Source of the DNA: Climacteris rufus
Taxonomy: Eukaryota; Chordata; Aves; Passeriformes; Climacteridae
Reading direction: 5' to 3'
NCBI GenBank assembly: GCA_013398175.1
Contig: VZRZ01004144.1
Coordinates: forward strand, 208,930-272,929
DNA: 64,000 bases
In this document: positions 36,674 to 48,113 of the stretch, in pieces
Numbering within the stretch: the first letter of the stretch is position 1
Layout of the letters: each line of letters opens with the position of its first letter
Notes under the pieces: generated by a model
The model's database searches: none
What the model saw: the letters and a program-made list of their open reading frames with translations, nothing else
Told to the model about the DNA's origin: nothing
Translations under genes and position numbers: made by a program

Positions 36674-38052
36674 TCTGTGAAGTGATACGATGAGAAAGTT
36701 ATCAGTTGTTTCAGTGACTGCAGATACTGCCTGCCCAGTGCTGTGGTTGCTTTTCCTCTGGCACTCACAAAGGATCCAAGGCTATTTTTTTTCCCCTAGG
36801 ACTGGAAATAAATCACTCCAATGAGTTGCTTTTCTTGAGGTGCTACAAAAACTACAGTGGATATGTTATCACTGGTAACAGATTTAGCCTGCAGGACCAC
36901 GTGTTCATTTAAATTTTAACATTTAAAAATAGTTTTTGGTGGTACCACGTAAATATAACGTACGGCCAGCACAAGTGGATGCAACTTGAGTGACGTTATG
37001 TGACTGGAAGTTATTTATTTCTGCCTCTGACAGTTACTGATGAAACCCTGCCTTGTCACTCCTCCTTTCAGGACACTGGAGTGACTCGGAGAAGGAAGAG
37101 CATGCAGGAGACAATACCACCTTTATGATCACACTGCTGCTTGTCTCTATCACACCTACCTGCCACACAACTATCTGGGAGGAATAAAACATTTACTGCC
37201 TTGACAAAACGATTGTGGCTGATTCCCACCACTGCCAGAATTCTAGCACTGCCTGAGAGCCGAGGTGTCATCTGCAGATGTCATCCTGCTTACCTTGCTA
37301 CCATTGCAACCTGCTGTTATAAGCTTGATGGGACAAAAAAAACCAGTTGTTTTCTCTGAAAGCTTTATAAGGAAACCCACTGGGAGGTGGAAGATAGTTG
37401 AATTTTGAGCAAAGAAAAGCCTCTCTTGGGCAAAGCCTGCTCCTGAGGCAGAGGCACTCTGCTTTTCTCTCCAAGTGCCCTGGCAGCAGCCGCAGGAGGA
37501 GGCCCTGCCATGCTCACCCCAGTCCCTGTGCCCAGAACCACTGCCTGCAGGGCATGGCTTTGCTCCCCACACCCTCTCAAGGCTCACAGGCTGGCCAGAA
37601 CCAAGCAGATTTAAACCATGTCCCTGGCAGAAGCTACAGCTTCTCCTACAGGTGCCAAGGCCTTGCCCTGCAAGACTACCACAGCCTCTCAAATAGTCTC
37701 CTAGCCTCTCTTTTCCTCCTTTCCCCTTGACAACAAAAATTATAGTTTCCTAAAATACAGATGCTTTCCTAAAATACACAGCTGTAGCTCTGCCTGGCAC
37801 AAACCAGCTCAGGCCATGCAGTTCAATCTTGCTGAATTTACAACAATCTGAGAGCAGGATCCAGTAAGTGGCAATCAAACAACTTGGCCACTTAAAACAG
37901 AGGCACTGAGCAGCAAAACGAAAGCTGGCAATGCCTTTATACAGGCTTAGGCCAAGCAAGAGCCAAGGGAACAAAGACAGCACAGAAGAGATGCCGTGTC
38001 CTACCTTGTTGGAGGTGAGAAAGAAAGCAGGGATTTGGGGAGACCAGGAGTT

Positions 38053-38107
38053 ATCTTTGCAAGGATTTCTTGCAAGGAGATTTCTTGCAAGGAGATATCT
38101 TTGCAAG
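38053..38107 (+). repeat. Short tandem repeat, about 14-bp unit
   Basis: Units related to TTCTTGCAAGGAGA occur about four times; the outer copies read ATCTTTGCAAG. The variation is partly symmetrical around the array. Confidence 0.85.
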
Positions 38108-38828
38108 CCTTCAGCACACAAAGCAAGGTGTGCTCAGAAACACAAGGTTTTCTCCCCCAGCCCAGCTAACAAAGGGTCCTGATGAAGGCAAACGGAAGGA
38201 CATCTATCCTAGCATTTCCCAGCTGCACCTAGTGGGATAAGCATTCCTCACACCATGATTTTTTTGCCCCATGCTCCATCTTTGCAACCGACTGTGCTGT
38301 CTGGTGTAGCTAGACGATGTCCAAGGGCTGTCCTGTGACAGCGTTATCTTTATGGACACAATGACATGAGGAAAGGGAAGGGGAGAAGCAGCAACACGAA
38401 ACACTGACTGGCAGAGCCCAGAACAAGTTTTTAGGCCTGGCATTTAAGAAAACTATTTCTGCTGCAAAATAAACAAGATCTAGAAATAGGAAAAGAAAAG
38501 CTAGGGAAGCCCTCGGCATCAATCTTAGAGTCTGGGTTTTCAGAGAAACCGGCTTTTAGAGTCACAGGCCCATCTGCCAGGTGGCATGTCTTGTTCAACT
38601 GAATCCTCACCGCAGACAGGCTTTTAGCTGAATTTGTTCAAAAAAAGCCAAACAAAGGCAAACCAACTCAACCCTCAAAACCACACATGCAGAGAAAACT
38701 GTCACAAATGCAAAGGCTTGTCATTTCCTATCTTTCTTAAAACAGAGGTTCTTCCCTAACCCCACGAACATAAGGAATCAGGGAAATTATAGGTCTGTAT
38801 TACAACAACAAAAATCAGTTAGTTTGTT

Positions 38829-39112
38829 CCATAGAATCTTTAAGGTTGGAAAAGACCTCCAAGAGCATCAGGTCCAGCCTTTGACCAAATACCACCATGC
38901 CCACTAAACCATACTGTGAAGTGCCACGTCTACTCAGTGTTTGAACACTTCCAGGGATGGTGACTTTACCACTTCCCAAGGGAGCCTCTTCCAATGCTCA
39001 GCCACAGTTTCAGTGAAGAAATTTTTGCTAATATGCAACCTGACCCTCCCCTGGTGCAACTTGAGGCCTTTTCCCTTTGTGCCATCACGAGCTGCATGGG
39101 AGAAGAGGCCAA
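38829..39112 (-). mobile_element. CR1 LINE 3' end
   Basis: It reads as reverse-complement CR1 from ATAGAATCTTTAAGGTTGGA and AAAGACCTCCAAGAGCATCA through TTGAACACTTCCAGGGATGG to CAACTTGAGGCCTTTTCCC and GGGAGAAGAGGCC. It is the longest recognisable CR1 end in the window. No coding frame survives. Confidence 0.93.
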
Positions 39113-42100
39113 TTCATGAGACTCAGGGTGGCTACTGTATAGGCAAAGTATTTGGACTGAAGAATCCTACATTCAGAACATTAAGGGCAACAGTACAGCA
39201 TCAAGAGCAATATTAGCTGCAATATAGCTTCAGTTCCATAGGATCATCCCAGACATTTGCTGGAAGTTGTGCTTATATTCACATTTTATTTCTTTTTAAC
39301 ATTTAACAAAAGATGGCGCTGCAGAAGTTAGAGGGGAAGAGAGACTGGCCACAGTCTCCCCCTCTGCAGTCTGTTCTGGCAGTCAGCAGGGAATTGCCAC
39401 ACTTACCCACGTCTTTATTTAACGCTTCAGTTGTTCTTCACACTCCTGTACAGGAGATGCCAGGCTTGCAGACAGGTCTAGCAGCAGGTGCACCAGGACT
39501 TGAGTGCGATGTGAGGGAATACAAACACCAGCTAATTAAATCTATTGTTAAAACAATTTGTTTCTTGCTGGGGCCGAGTCACCTGACAGTGCTTAAACAA
39601 GACAGGTTTCATTTCTGAGGGCAGACTGCCATCTTCACTCAGGAACCCCTCATCCCAGTCATTTTAGATTTAAAACACACATCCACAACAGAGAAATAAC
39701 AATAAAATAAAAAACCCAAGGCCAAAACTCTGAACTCTTCTCTAGGAGGAATATTGTTCAGTGGGAAATTCCATTATTTAGCCAAGCAGCAGGAGCTGCT
39801 ACAATAAGCAACAGTGGAAAGCAATGAGATCCACAGCATACAAATCACAAAGGTCTATTTCCGAGGAACACCTGCCCCCAAGAGGGCACTGTGATATTAT
39901 ATATTCCTCCTGGCTTCGGCACTGGGATATTATAAATATGTCATGGCATGGGAGCACCCATGGCCTGAACAGTGGGGCAAGGGCATGGCATCCCTGCAGC
40001 CCAGCCCAGCTCCCTGCTCCACAACCACTGCCAGCACGGCAAGAGGAGCACCTGGATTCCGCCTTGGATGGATTCATTTCCCTTTTAGAGAAACCTGCAG
40101 GCTGGAAAGCGGCAAAAAGCCCCATTTGCTGGAAAACAGTGAGCAAATGTAATGCAAGATCTGCTGCTACTGGTGTGAACAGGTCCGTACTCATTCCCCA
40201 CCCATCCCTTGGCAGCTGCAGGTGATAAGCCTCAGTTTGCCTTGGAGCTTTTCCTCCCAGGGGCACAGCTCATTTCTTGCTTGATTTCTCAGGTAGTTTC
40301 AGCTTCAAATACCATAAAGGCCTGTGCAGTGAGATGCTGGATGGAGTAAACAAATGGTGTCTGCTCAGCAAACAGACCTCCAGACCCTGTCAGCTGCCTC
40401 CAGCCTTGCTCCCAAAGCGCCTGCCTCCCTCTCTCTTTGATATGCGCACACCAACTCTCTGGTCCAAGATAACCCCCTTCTCCACTTAGAATGTGCCTTT
40501 AGAATTTGCCCTTACTGTCTTTCACATCTCAGTCTGAACTTTCTCATCAGTCTTGACAGCTCTGAAGCTCTTTGGTTTGCATGTCTAGCCTGTCCTCTCC
40601 CTCAGTCCCCCCAGACTGGCTGATCCAGGGCTAACCAGACCTGTGGGAGAAGCCACTTCAGGGGTTTGTTGGACACCTTTGGGAAAGTTTTTAGCACCTG
40701 ACTCCACAGCACCTTATGAAATCAGCCTTTGATAACATCCACACCATTTAAAGGCATTTAAACATTTGCTTCATAGCGCTAAAGCTTTGCCATCACCTTT
40801 CCAACCCTGCCTACCGTAGGCTATCATAGCCTAATAATTGTGCAGTCCTTAATTGGCCACAAATTACTTACAATATGTGCCAGACAGCTAAATCTCTGAA
40901 TACATCATGCTCTCCACAGGCAGGTAAGGAAATCAGTGCAAGAAAAAAGTTAAGTATTGTTCATTTGGGATAGTTAGCAACAAAATGCTTACCTGCTTTT
41001 CTAAGTTATATTTGGATTTAACAGACATAACCTGACATGGTAAGAAAAGCTTCTTACTTCTCAACTTTTCTCTTGACCTTCATCACCACCCATTGTCAAC
41101 TCCATTTCCACTAACCCAAAGTCCCTTGCTGTGGCTTTTGAAAGCTCTGCCCTGCTTAAATCCTCACCTGAAGCCCTCTCCCTCCTGTCAGGGCAGCCAT
41201 GAGTAAATACTGGCTAATTCTGCCTGGGGACAGACAGCAGGCACACAAACACAGATAAGCAAGTCACCAGCAGTGGCAGGCTTTAATCTTTCATCTATGA
41301 AAGAAGTTTTTTGTGGATCCTGAAGCAACAAGGAGAGCCATGAGATATCCCCTGCTTTCAGGAGATGTGCAGCAAGGTGCCCCAGTTCCTACCCACAACT
41401 TGGTTACCAGCTGCCCAGCACCAAGGGGATCTCAGCAGGCTGGCTGGGCCCTCTCCCTGACCTTGAGGAGGGGTAGGAAGAGCAAGCTTAGTGCTTCTCT
41501 TGACCCAGCAGCCTGTCAGTCCTGCACAGCCCTTTCCTTTACCTTGTGAGGATGTTTGGAGGATCTCCCTGGTAAGCACTCAGGAATCAGCCACTTGAAG
41601 GCCAAGCCAAGTGTCTGCAGCATAGGCCAAGAGAAAATCAGCTTCCCAGCTTTCGGAAGGGAGGTGGTGGGAAGGAGCCATCTGAACAAAGACACAGAGA
41701 GATCAACACCTCCATCCAGGAAAGGGTGTGTTGAAAACTGAGGCCAAGTCCCCCCATCTGCTCCCCTCTCTCCCCAGACATGCCTACCCCTCTCAGCAGG
41801 CATTACAGCACTAAAAAGGAAAGCTTGCTTCCCTATGCAGCTGGTTTTCCTTAGCTCTGACAAGCCAGGACTTATTTTCCTCTCACCACAAGGATGGAGG
41901 CATATGATCTCACTTTGCTTCCTCTTTCCATGAGAATTTTCGTACGAAGTCTCTCAAAGACAGACCTGCCAGGAGCGTCTTCCTGCTCCTATAACAATTC
42001 ACTTGTCAGTGCCTGCTTAGCCCCCTTTGTCTCCCTCTCCACTCTAATTTATTGCTTTCAGGTTTGAGATTCCAGGCAGGTGTGGTCTGACAATCCCAGC

Positions 42101-45100
42101 TGCAAAATCCTGTTTGCAGACCAGTTCACGAACCCTTCCATCTTTCATCTCTATTGGCACCTACTGAGGCATTCACCAGCTGCTCCAAGAGGTGGTGATA
42201 AGGCCTATTGCCATACATCTATTCCCTCTGATTGCTTACAAACCCATTTTATGTCCCTCACATGCTTTAAATTCTAATTTACATGAAGAGATGTTTCTGG
42301 CACGAGGCATGCCAGCCTCGGGTTTCTCTTTAGTGTCTGAACAACTTTGGTTAATCAAGTGGGTATCCACAGACTTTGCTGTTTGGTGGTGTTCCTGTCA
42401 TCCTGCTGAATTTCTAGGAGACTTTGTACCGGTCCCACACCCAGCTTCTCTAGTTTATTCTGTTTGAAAAGTGGTTAAGGGCAAGCTGTGAGGGCAAACA
42501 GCTGTGGTGGTCACAGCCACTTCTGATCACCAGGAATGCAAGGTCCCAAAACTGCTTATCTGTCAAAAGGATAAAAACTCCAACATAGTCTGAGTACCTG
42601 AAATACACCAGTCCTTGAAACATGAGAGAGAAGAGAGAAAATGCAAAACCAGCACGTTGCCAAGCACAGCTTTCTGACTACCTGAGACCTTGGTTTTCTC
42701 CCTTGCCTGCACTGCTGTTGCTGCCAGTGAGGAGCCACAAGACCATGGCCAAATTTAGGGTGCCACTGTACACACACACAATGTCAAACATTTGGAGACA
42801 AGCTGGTACTTTTGACTTCCCAGGTCTGTTCAACACCAGTGCCTAAAATAACCTCACAGACATCTTGATTTTGCCAAAAAGGATCTAGGGCAATGACAGC
42901 AATTCAGCTCCTGAGGCAGCTTCAGTTCAGTATGTTTTTCATGGGATCTGCCCCATTTTTAAAACTGCTCAGACATCACAGACCAGTGGTCAGTTACCAC
43001 TCTGAATAGTTCTTGGCAATAAAAGGGCAAATAACGTCACTATTAAAATGAGAGTACTTGCCAAGTGTCATTTTCTTCACTGGCCATGCCCTAGATGATG
43101 AGTTGCTGTACCTGTTACAGGATGGCCTCACCTTGGCTTGTTCCCTTTGGTACTGATACCTAGAGGTTGTAGTATAGCTCCATGGGATTACTGGGGAATT
43201 CTCAGGTGCAGAATTTTCACCAGCCTCCTGCATCTGCAGCATCCAGACAGATGGAAAATAGTGCTTCAAGCAGTGGGCTTTTTACCAGGCCAGCATTCTC
43301 TGGGAAAGTAAACCAATCATAATTTCAAAAGTAATAAAATCACATACATGATAAAACATAGAAAACTTCTGTTAAAGGTTTTCTTTACCCATTGCTGGCA
43401 AGATGATCTTGGTAGCTTCAGCATCTGCTGTGAAAAACTGTGGTTACCCTTTGTCCTACCTATAATGACTTAGGAAAGCAAAAATGTTAACATTATTTTT
43501 ACTTGTTCTGCAGCAGTTTGCTCATTCCCATATTCACAGGGTACTAAGCAGTAAGTTCTGGTCATGAACTTGCCACAAATTGGGCACCTAGGAATTCCTT
43601 GACTGGTCTTGAACATTGCAACCCTTGGGCAAAATATTTCTGCTTGTATGGAAATAGAGGTATTTAAAGAAATCTCAAGGGCTCCATGCAAGTGCAGAGG
43701 TCGTTCTACACATTGTAACTTTCAGCTTCATGGCATAAGGTATAAAAATACGGTTTGTTATGGCTTCTTGGACATCTGCATTCACAGGAGTTATGTTTTG
43801 GTACACTTGTGCCAGCAGGACCCATGTTACGCTCAACAGTGCCTGCTCACATATGAAATTCCTGCCCCAGAGGTGTCAGTCTCTCATCAGATCAATGGCA
43901 GGCTCTGAGACTCACACAACCCTGCCCCAGGGGTCAGGGGCAATGTGTTCACAGGGGGAGGGAGAAGTTCCCAAAGCATGCATTGTCTAATGGCCCTTCT
44001 TGCCTCCCTGGTTTGCCATCTGCATATCAGCTGATATCTCAGTAATTACACCGAGGTAGGGCTGCCTCAATGAGCTTAGGCAAGAGGGCAGCCCCCCAAA
44101 AGGCACCACACAGGCATGTTATTAGTGAAAAAAATCTATGGGATGATGCAGAAAGAAAAAAGTCCCTCCTCTGTTATATGTCATGGCTTGTGTGTTCTTC
44201 TCCAGTGGAAGGTAGCTGTACACAGAGCAGAAGCCCAGAGACCTCCAGCTGCATCAGCTTCTCAGCAAGGCTGACTTACCTGGATGGTCCTCAGGAGTTA
44301 TCAGCCCTTTGGAAGAGGAGTGGTCCTTCAGGAGCTGATCAGCCCCGTCTCAGAGGGACTAACTTCAGGCCAGATTGATGCACAGTCATGCCACCAGGGT
44401 CAGAAACATCCCATGATGAAAACCCTGACAGTGAGCTCCAATAATTTATACCTCTGCAGACCAGCTCCTCGTGCTCACATGCCACACCTAACAAAACAGT
44501 AATTGCTGCTTGATTTCTAATTGCTCTCATTAACAAGAGCAATGGAACAAGTCAGTTCTATAAGCTCAGCTTTGGTGCAAAAAATGCACCAGAAAGGACA
44601 GAAGCTCAACATTCTTTTATATATGTTGGTAGTGAGTGCTCTGCTAAAGTGTGTCTGTGTGACCTAACTATTTAAACCACAGGTAGCAGTGCTTGAGGTG
44701 CAAGAATTGAAAGCAAAAGAGATTTTTGGGTGCATTTTTATACCAATAAATGTTGAGCCAGCAGCCAACAAGGTAAAAATCCGTTTCTCTGAGATCTAAG
44801 GACAGCACAGAAAGCTGAGCTCAGCTGTCGTTCCTCCTCCTCTGCCTGACAGTGCCCTGCCAAACCAACCCCTCTCATCCCAGTGTCTTGCTGCCTGCCT
44901 TTGGAGCTGCTGGCAGCAGCCCCGGGCCGTGCTGCCGGCTGTGGGGCAGGAGCACAGGGACGCACAGCAGTGATGCCTGCAGCCAAGCCAGCTCGCAGAG
45001 CTTCAGCCTGGAGCATACAGGAGGGGGAGCTTTTGCTACGATAGCTGCTTCCTCCATGTGAAACCAGGACTTTCTTCCTTATCTCCTTCAAGCCTTCCCA

Positions 45101-46990
45101 CCCCCGGGTGCTGCAGCAGCATCTGAATGAACAAGGCTTTTTCTGGGCTCCGAGGAGGGCTTACTGAGACTGAAACTGCCCGCTTCAGCCAAGCCTGCAG
45201 AAAGCCTCCTGAAAGGATCTGCTCGCTCGAGCAGATGGAGAATTACCAGCAGTGCAGGACTCCACAGTATTACTCCTTACCACTGCAATCTGGTTCATAT
45301 CTGCCACTTTGGATTTTCCACGGTGGTGTGGGCACTCCCTCTTCTGGTTATGTTATTATAGGGGTTTCAATGGCATTTCCCATAAGTGAGGATTTACCTC
45401 TAGGTTTTGGGAACTTGCCTGTGATGTGAACACCCATTCCTATTTTAAAAGACACACTGAGCATCAGCCAAGCCCCTAAGGAAGTCTGCACACATCTTTC
45501 ACAGGAGCAGCAGCGGCATTTTTCAGAGGTTACTTTTGTAGTAAGTGGGGAAGGGAAGCCTGGTCTAAGCATTTTTCCTCATAAAAATGCCTGCATTGGT
45601 TCAGTTATGTTTAGGCATCTCAAAGTTCCCCACTGCTCTGAAAAGTCCAGCTCAGACCTCTGCTGAAGTCACTGTGGTTATGACTCAAGGGCTAAACTTG
45701 TCAGGAAATCATGCATATCCAGCAAAATGGGTTTCTGCATCTGGCCTACTGATTGCTAGGTGGGATTTTTTTGTGTTCAGTAACCACAGTTTCTGGACAT
45801 TATGGAAATGGCTTCTTGCTGTTCTGCTTTGGAAATAAGAAAGCTGGGGGCATTCATTTGATGGCCCAAACATGCCTGGTGGTATATGCCTGGCAGCCAC
45901 ATTTCCATGGCATGTTGAATTCCCATACTTCCAAATGGCCTGTAGAAGTAGCATCTGAAATGGGAAAGTGGTTTATTTGCACCCACAATATCTAAGCAGA
46001 TAAAAGTCGATATGGTGACTGCATTACTTTCTCTTAGCATCAGAGCTAAGCACCCCTGCAGCACATATAGACCCATGTTTGCAGCTTTGAGCTAATTTCA
46101 TTTCCTCAGGTGACTTCAGAATACTGACAAGATGGACTCACAAGAAAGATTTTCTTTCATCTTATTGCCATTCCTCTTTATAACTGACTTGCAAAATGAA
46201 ACATATATTCAAAAATTAAAAATAGCATTTGGGCTGGTACTTAGGAAGACAGGGGTTTTGTGGTCCTAGGCCTCTTTGTGCAGCTGGAAAGGAAATGTGG
46301 GCTCTGCAGGGAGGACAGGATCCTTGAGCAGCTTAAAAAAAAACCAGTACAAACCAGAAACAACTGTGAAAGCCAAGGATAGAGCACCTGGAGCTGACAC
46401 TGGCCTGAAATGCAATGTGTGATGGGAGGGTTGCCTTGCTCTGGAGTGGGTGTTGTGGCCCAGCCCAGCTGCCCTCTGCTCAATTTGACTGCCACCTTAT
46501 GGCAACTAAAACTGACTAAAAGCTTTTGAAATCCAAGTTACAGAAGGTCTCTGAAGGATCTCTGGTCTCACTTCTTCTCTGCAAGTCTCCAAAATATCAC
46601 TTTGATAAAAACAGATGAAGAGTGATTCCAAATTCAAGAAACCGAAAAGCTGTTTCTTCTGGAAGATGCATTCAGAGTTCCTCATCCACCCCACACAAGA
46701 AAGCCTCCCTAGTAATATAGTAACTCCATGCACTGTCACCAAAGAGGTCAATATTTATAGCCAGCCAAGGTGGTTTGCAGCTAGTGCCAGTAGAAGTCAC
46801 TCCTTTGTACCACTCTATGTAGTTAGGATTTTCATGTAACTAATACCTTGCAGAAAACTGGTATAGATCCCCAAATGGGTCCCTTATCCCAGAAAGCTGA
46901 CATTTTAACTCTCCATCCACACAGCCCTATTTTGAGAACTCAAGAGGCTGAAAGGGTAAAAATACCCACCCCCAGCGGAGTTCTCCCCTG
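39113..46990. other. Non-coding interval upstream of the TSSK6-like gene
   Basis: No gene or recognisable repeat in nearly 8 kb. A GC-richer patch at about 44.85-45.07 kb gives overlapping frames rich in Ala, Pro and Ser on both strands, which is a composition effect. Confidence 0.6.
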
Positions 46991-47109
46991 TGCATGTGGG
47001 CATGCCAGGGGCACCCATGAGCAGAGGGGACCCACCAGACACTCATGTCACCTCCCAAAGGTGCTGTCACACACAACATTGCCCCCATCACAATGCCTGG
47101 GTGGGGCAT

Positions 47110-47156
47110 GGAACCAATGGTTGCCGTAGGTGAAAGTGAGCAGTTGCCATGCATCA
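47110..47156 (+). promoter_or_regulatory. Candidate CCAAT box and RFX-like sites upstream of the kinase gene
   Basis: CCAAT lies at 47114-47118, followed by GTTGCCGTAGGTGAA (47120-47134), which resembles an RFX X-box (GTTRCC, spacer, GGYAAC). A second half-site, GTTGCCATG, is at 47143-47151. All lie within 110 bases of the chosen start codon. RFX2 is known to drive spermatid genes, which would suit a TSSK. The motifs are short and this is inference. Confidence 0.3.
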
Positions 47157-47223
47157 GACTTTACAGCTTCCAAATCCTGGAGCAAGACACCAGCTCCAAT
47201 TAAGCCCATCGGGATCACACATC

Positions 47224-48057
47224 ATGTCAAGAAGTGATGGAGGAGAGAAGTTACTCAACGAGCTGGGCTACAGGCTGGGTCAGACGTTAGGGGAGGGCAG
47301 CTTCTCCAAAGTGAAGGCGGCCACCTCCAACAAATACAAGGGCCCCTTGGCCATCAAGGTGGTGGACCGGCAGCGAGCGTCCCGAGCCGTGGTGTTCAAG
47401 TTTCTGCCTCGGGAGCTCTCCATCGTGCGCAAGATCCAGCACCCCAACATCGTGCACGTCTTCGAGCTCATCGAGGTCTGCAATAGGAAGCTCTACATCG
47501 TGATGGAGGCCATGGACACGACCCTGCTGCAGCTAGTGGAGAACCTGGGAAAGCTGCCCTGTGTGCCCAACGCCCGGGACATCTTTGTGCAGGTCGTGAG
47601 GGCCGTGCGCTACCTACACGACCGCAACCTGGTGCACCGGGACCTCAAGTGCGAGAACGTGCTGCTCACCGCCGATGGCCGCCGTGCCAAGATCAGCGAC
47701 TTCGGCTTCAGCAAGGAGGTCAACGGCTACCCGGACCTGAGCACCACATTCTGCGGGACTGCAGCCTTCGCCTCCCCAGAAGTGCTCATGGGCATCCCCT
47801 ACGACGCCAAGAAGTACGACATATGGAGCCTGGGGGTGATGCTCTACATGATGGTGGTGGGCAGCGTTCCCTTTGATGACACCAATGTCCAGAGCATGCC
47901 CCAGCTGCAGAAGAAGGGGGTGCTGTACCCGGAGGGGCTGCCCCCGCTGCCAGAGCCCTGCCAAGCCCTCATCACCCAGCTGCTCCAGTACACCCCGGCC
48001 TCCCGGCCTGGTGCAGGGCAGATAGCCAAGAACCGCTGGCTGAACGGGGACGTCTGA
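47224..48057 (+). CDS. TSSK6: TSSK6-like testis-specific serine/threonine protein kinase, intronless
   Basis: A single open exon gives a 277-residue kinase; human TSSK6 is 273 and also intronless. The kinase domain fills nearly the whole protein. Visible are the glycine loop GEGSFSKV (23-30), ATP lysine K45 in LAIKVV, helix-C E64 in PRELSI, catalytic HRDLKCEN (138-145; D140, N145), DFG (159-161), activation-loop threonines 174-175 in LSTTFCG, and SPE (184-186) for the usual APE, as in human TSSK6. The blocks HVFELIEVCN, YPDLSTT and GVLYPEGL favour TSSK6 over TSSK1-4. In mammals TSSK6 acts in spermatids in histone replacement and male fertility. The frame is open from an upstream ATG at 47149 (25 extra residues), but 47224 matches the family start and has A at -3. 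Coding GC is high (41 of 60 bases at 47341-47400) against AT-richer flanks. It could be the relocated TSSK6 orthologue or a retrocopy paralogue. Confidence 0.93.
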   Translation: MSRSDGGEKLLNELGYRLGQTLGEGSFSKVKAATSNKYKGPLAIKVVDRQRASRAVVFKFLPRELSIVRKIQHPNIVHVFELIEVCNRKLYIVMEAMDTTLLQLVENLGKLPCVPNARDIFVQVVRAVRYLHDRNLVHRDLKCENVLLTADGRRAKISDFGFSKEVNGYPDLSTTFCGTAAFASPEVLMGIPYDAKKYDIWSLGVMLYMMVVGSVPFDDTNVQSMPQLQKKGVLYPEGLPPLPEPCQALITQLLQYTPASRPGAGQIAKNRWLNGDV

Positions 48058-48107
48058 AGGACAGAGCCCTCTCCAAAGAGTCTGGAAGAGCACTAACACT
48101 TTGGTGC

Positions 48108-48113
48108 AATAAA
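48108..48113 (+). terminator. TSSK6: Poly(A) signal AATAAA of the TSSK6-like gene
   Basis: AATAAA begins 51 bases after the TGA, giving a very short 3' UTR. It sits in GTGCAATAAATGCTG. Only a five-base A run follows downstream, so there is no genomic poly(A) tail that would mark a recent retrocopy. Confidence 0.7.

Larger units (their letters stand above)
34741..38828. other. Non-coding interval
   Basis: No gene recognised. It holds a 16-base A run at 36658-36673, a short tandem at 38.05 kb and a GC-richer patch at 37.4-37.7 kb. Overlapping frames on both strands at 34.7-35.3 kb have no domains. Confidence 0.6.

Noticed and set aside
44738..45091. Ala/Pro-rich minus-strand frame
   Set aside because: A local GC rise opens frames on both strands; no domain and no splice context.
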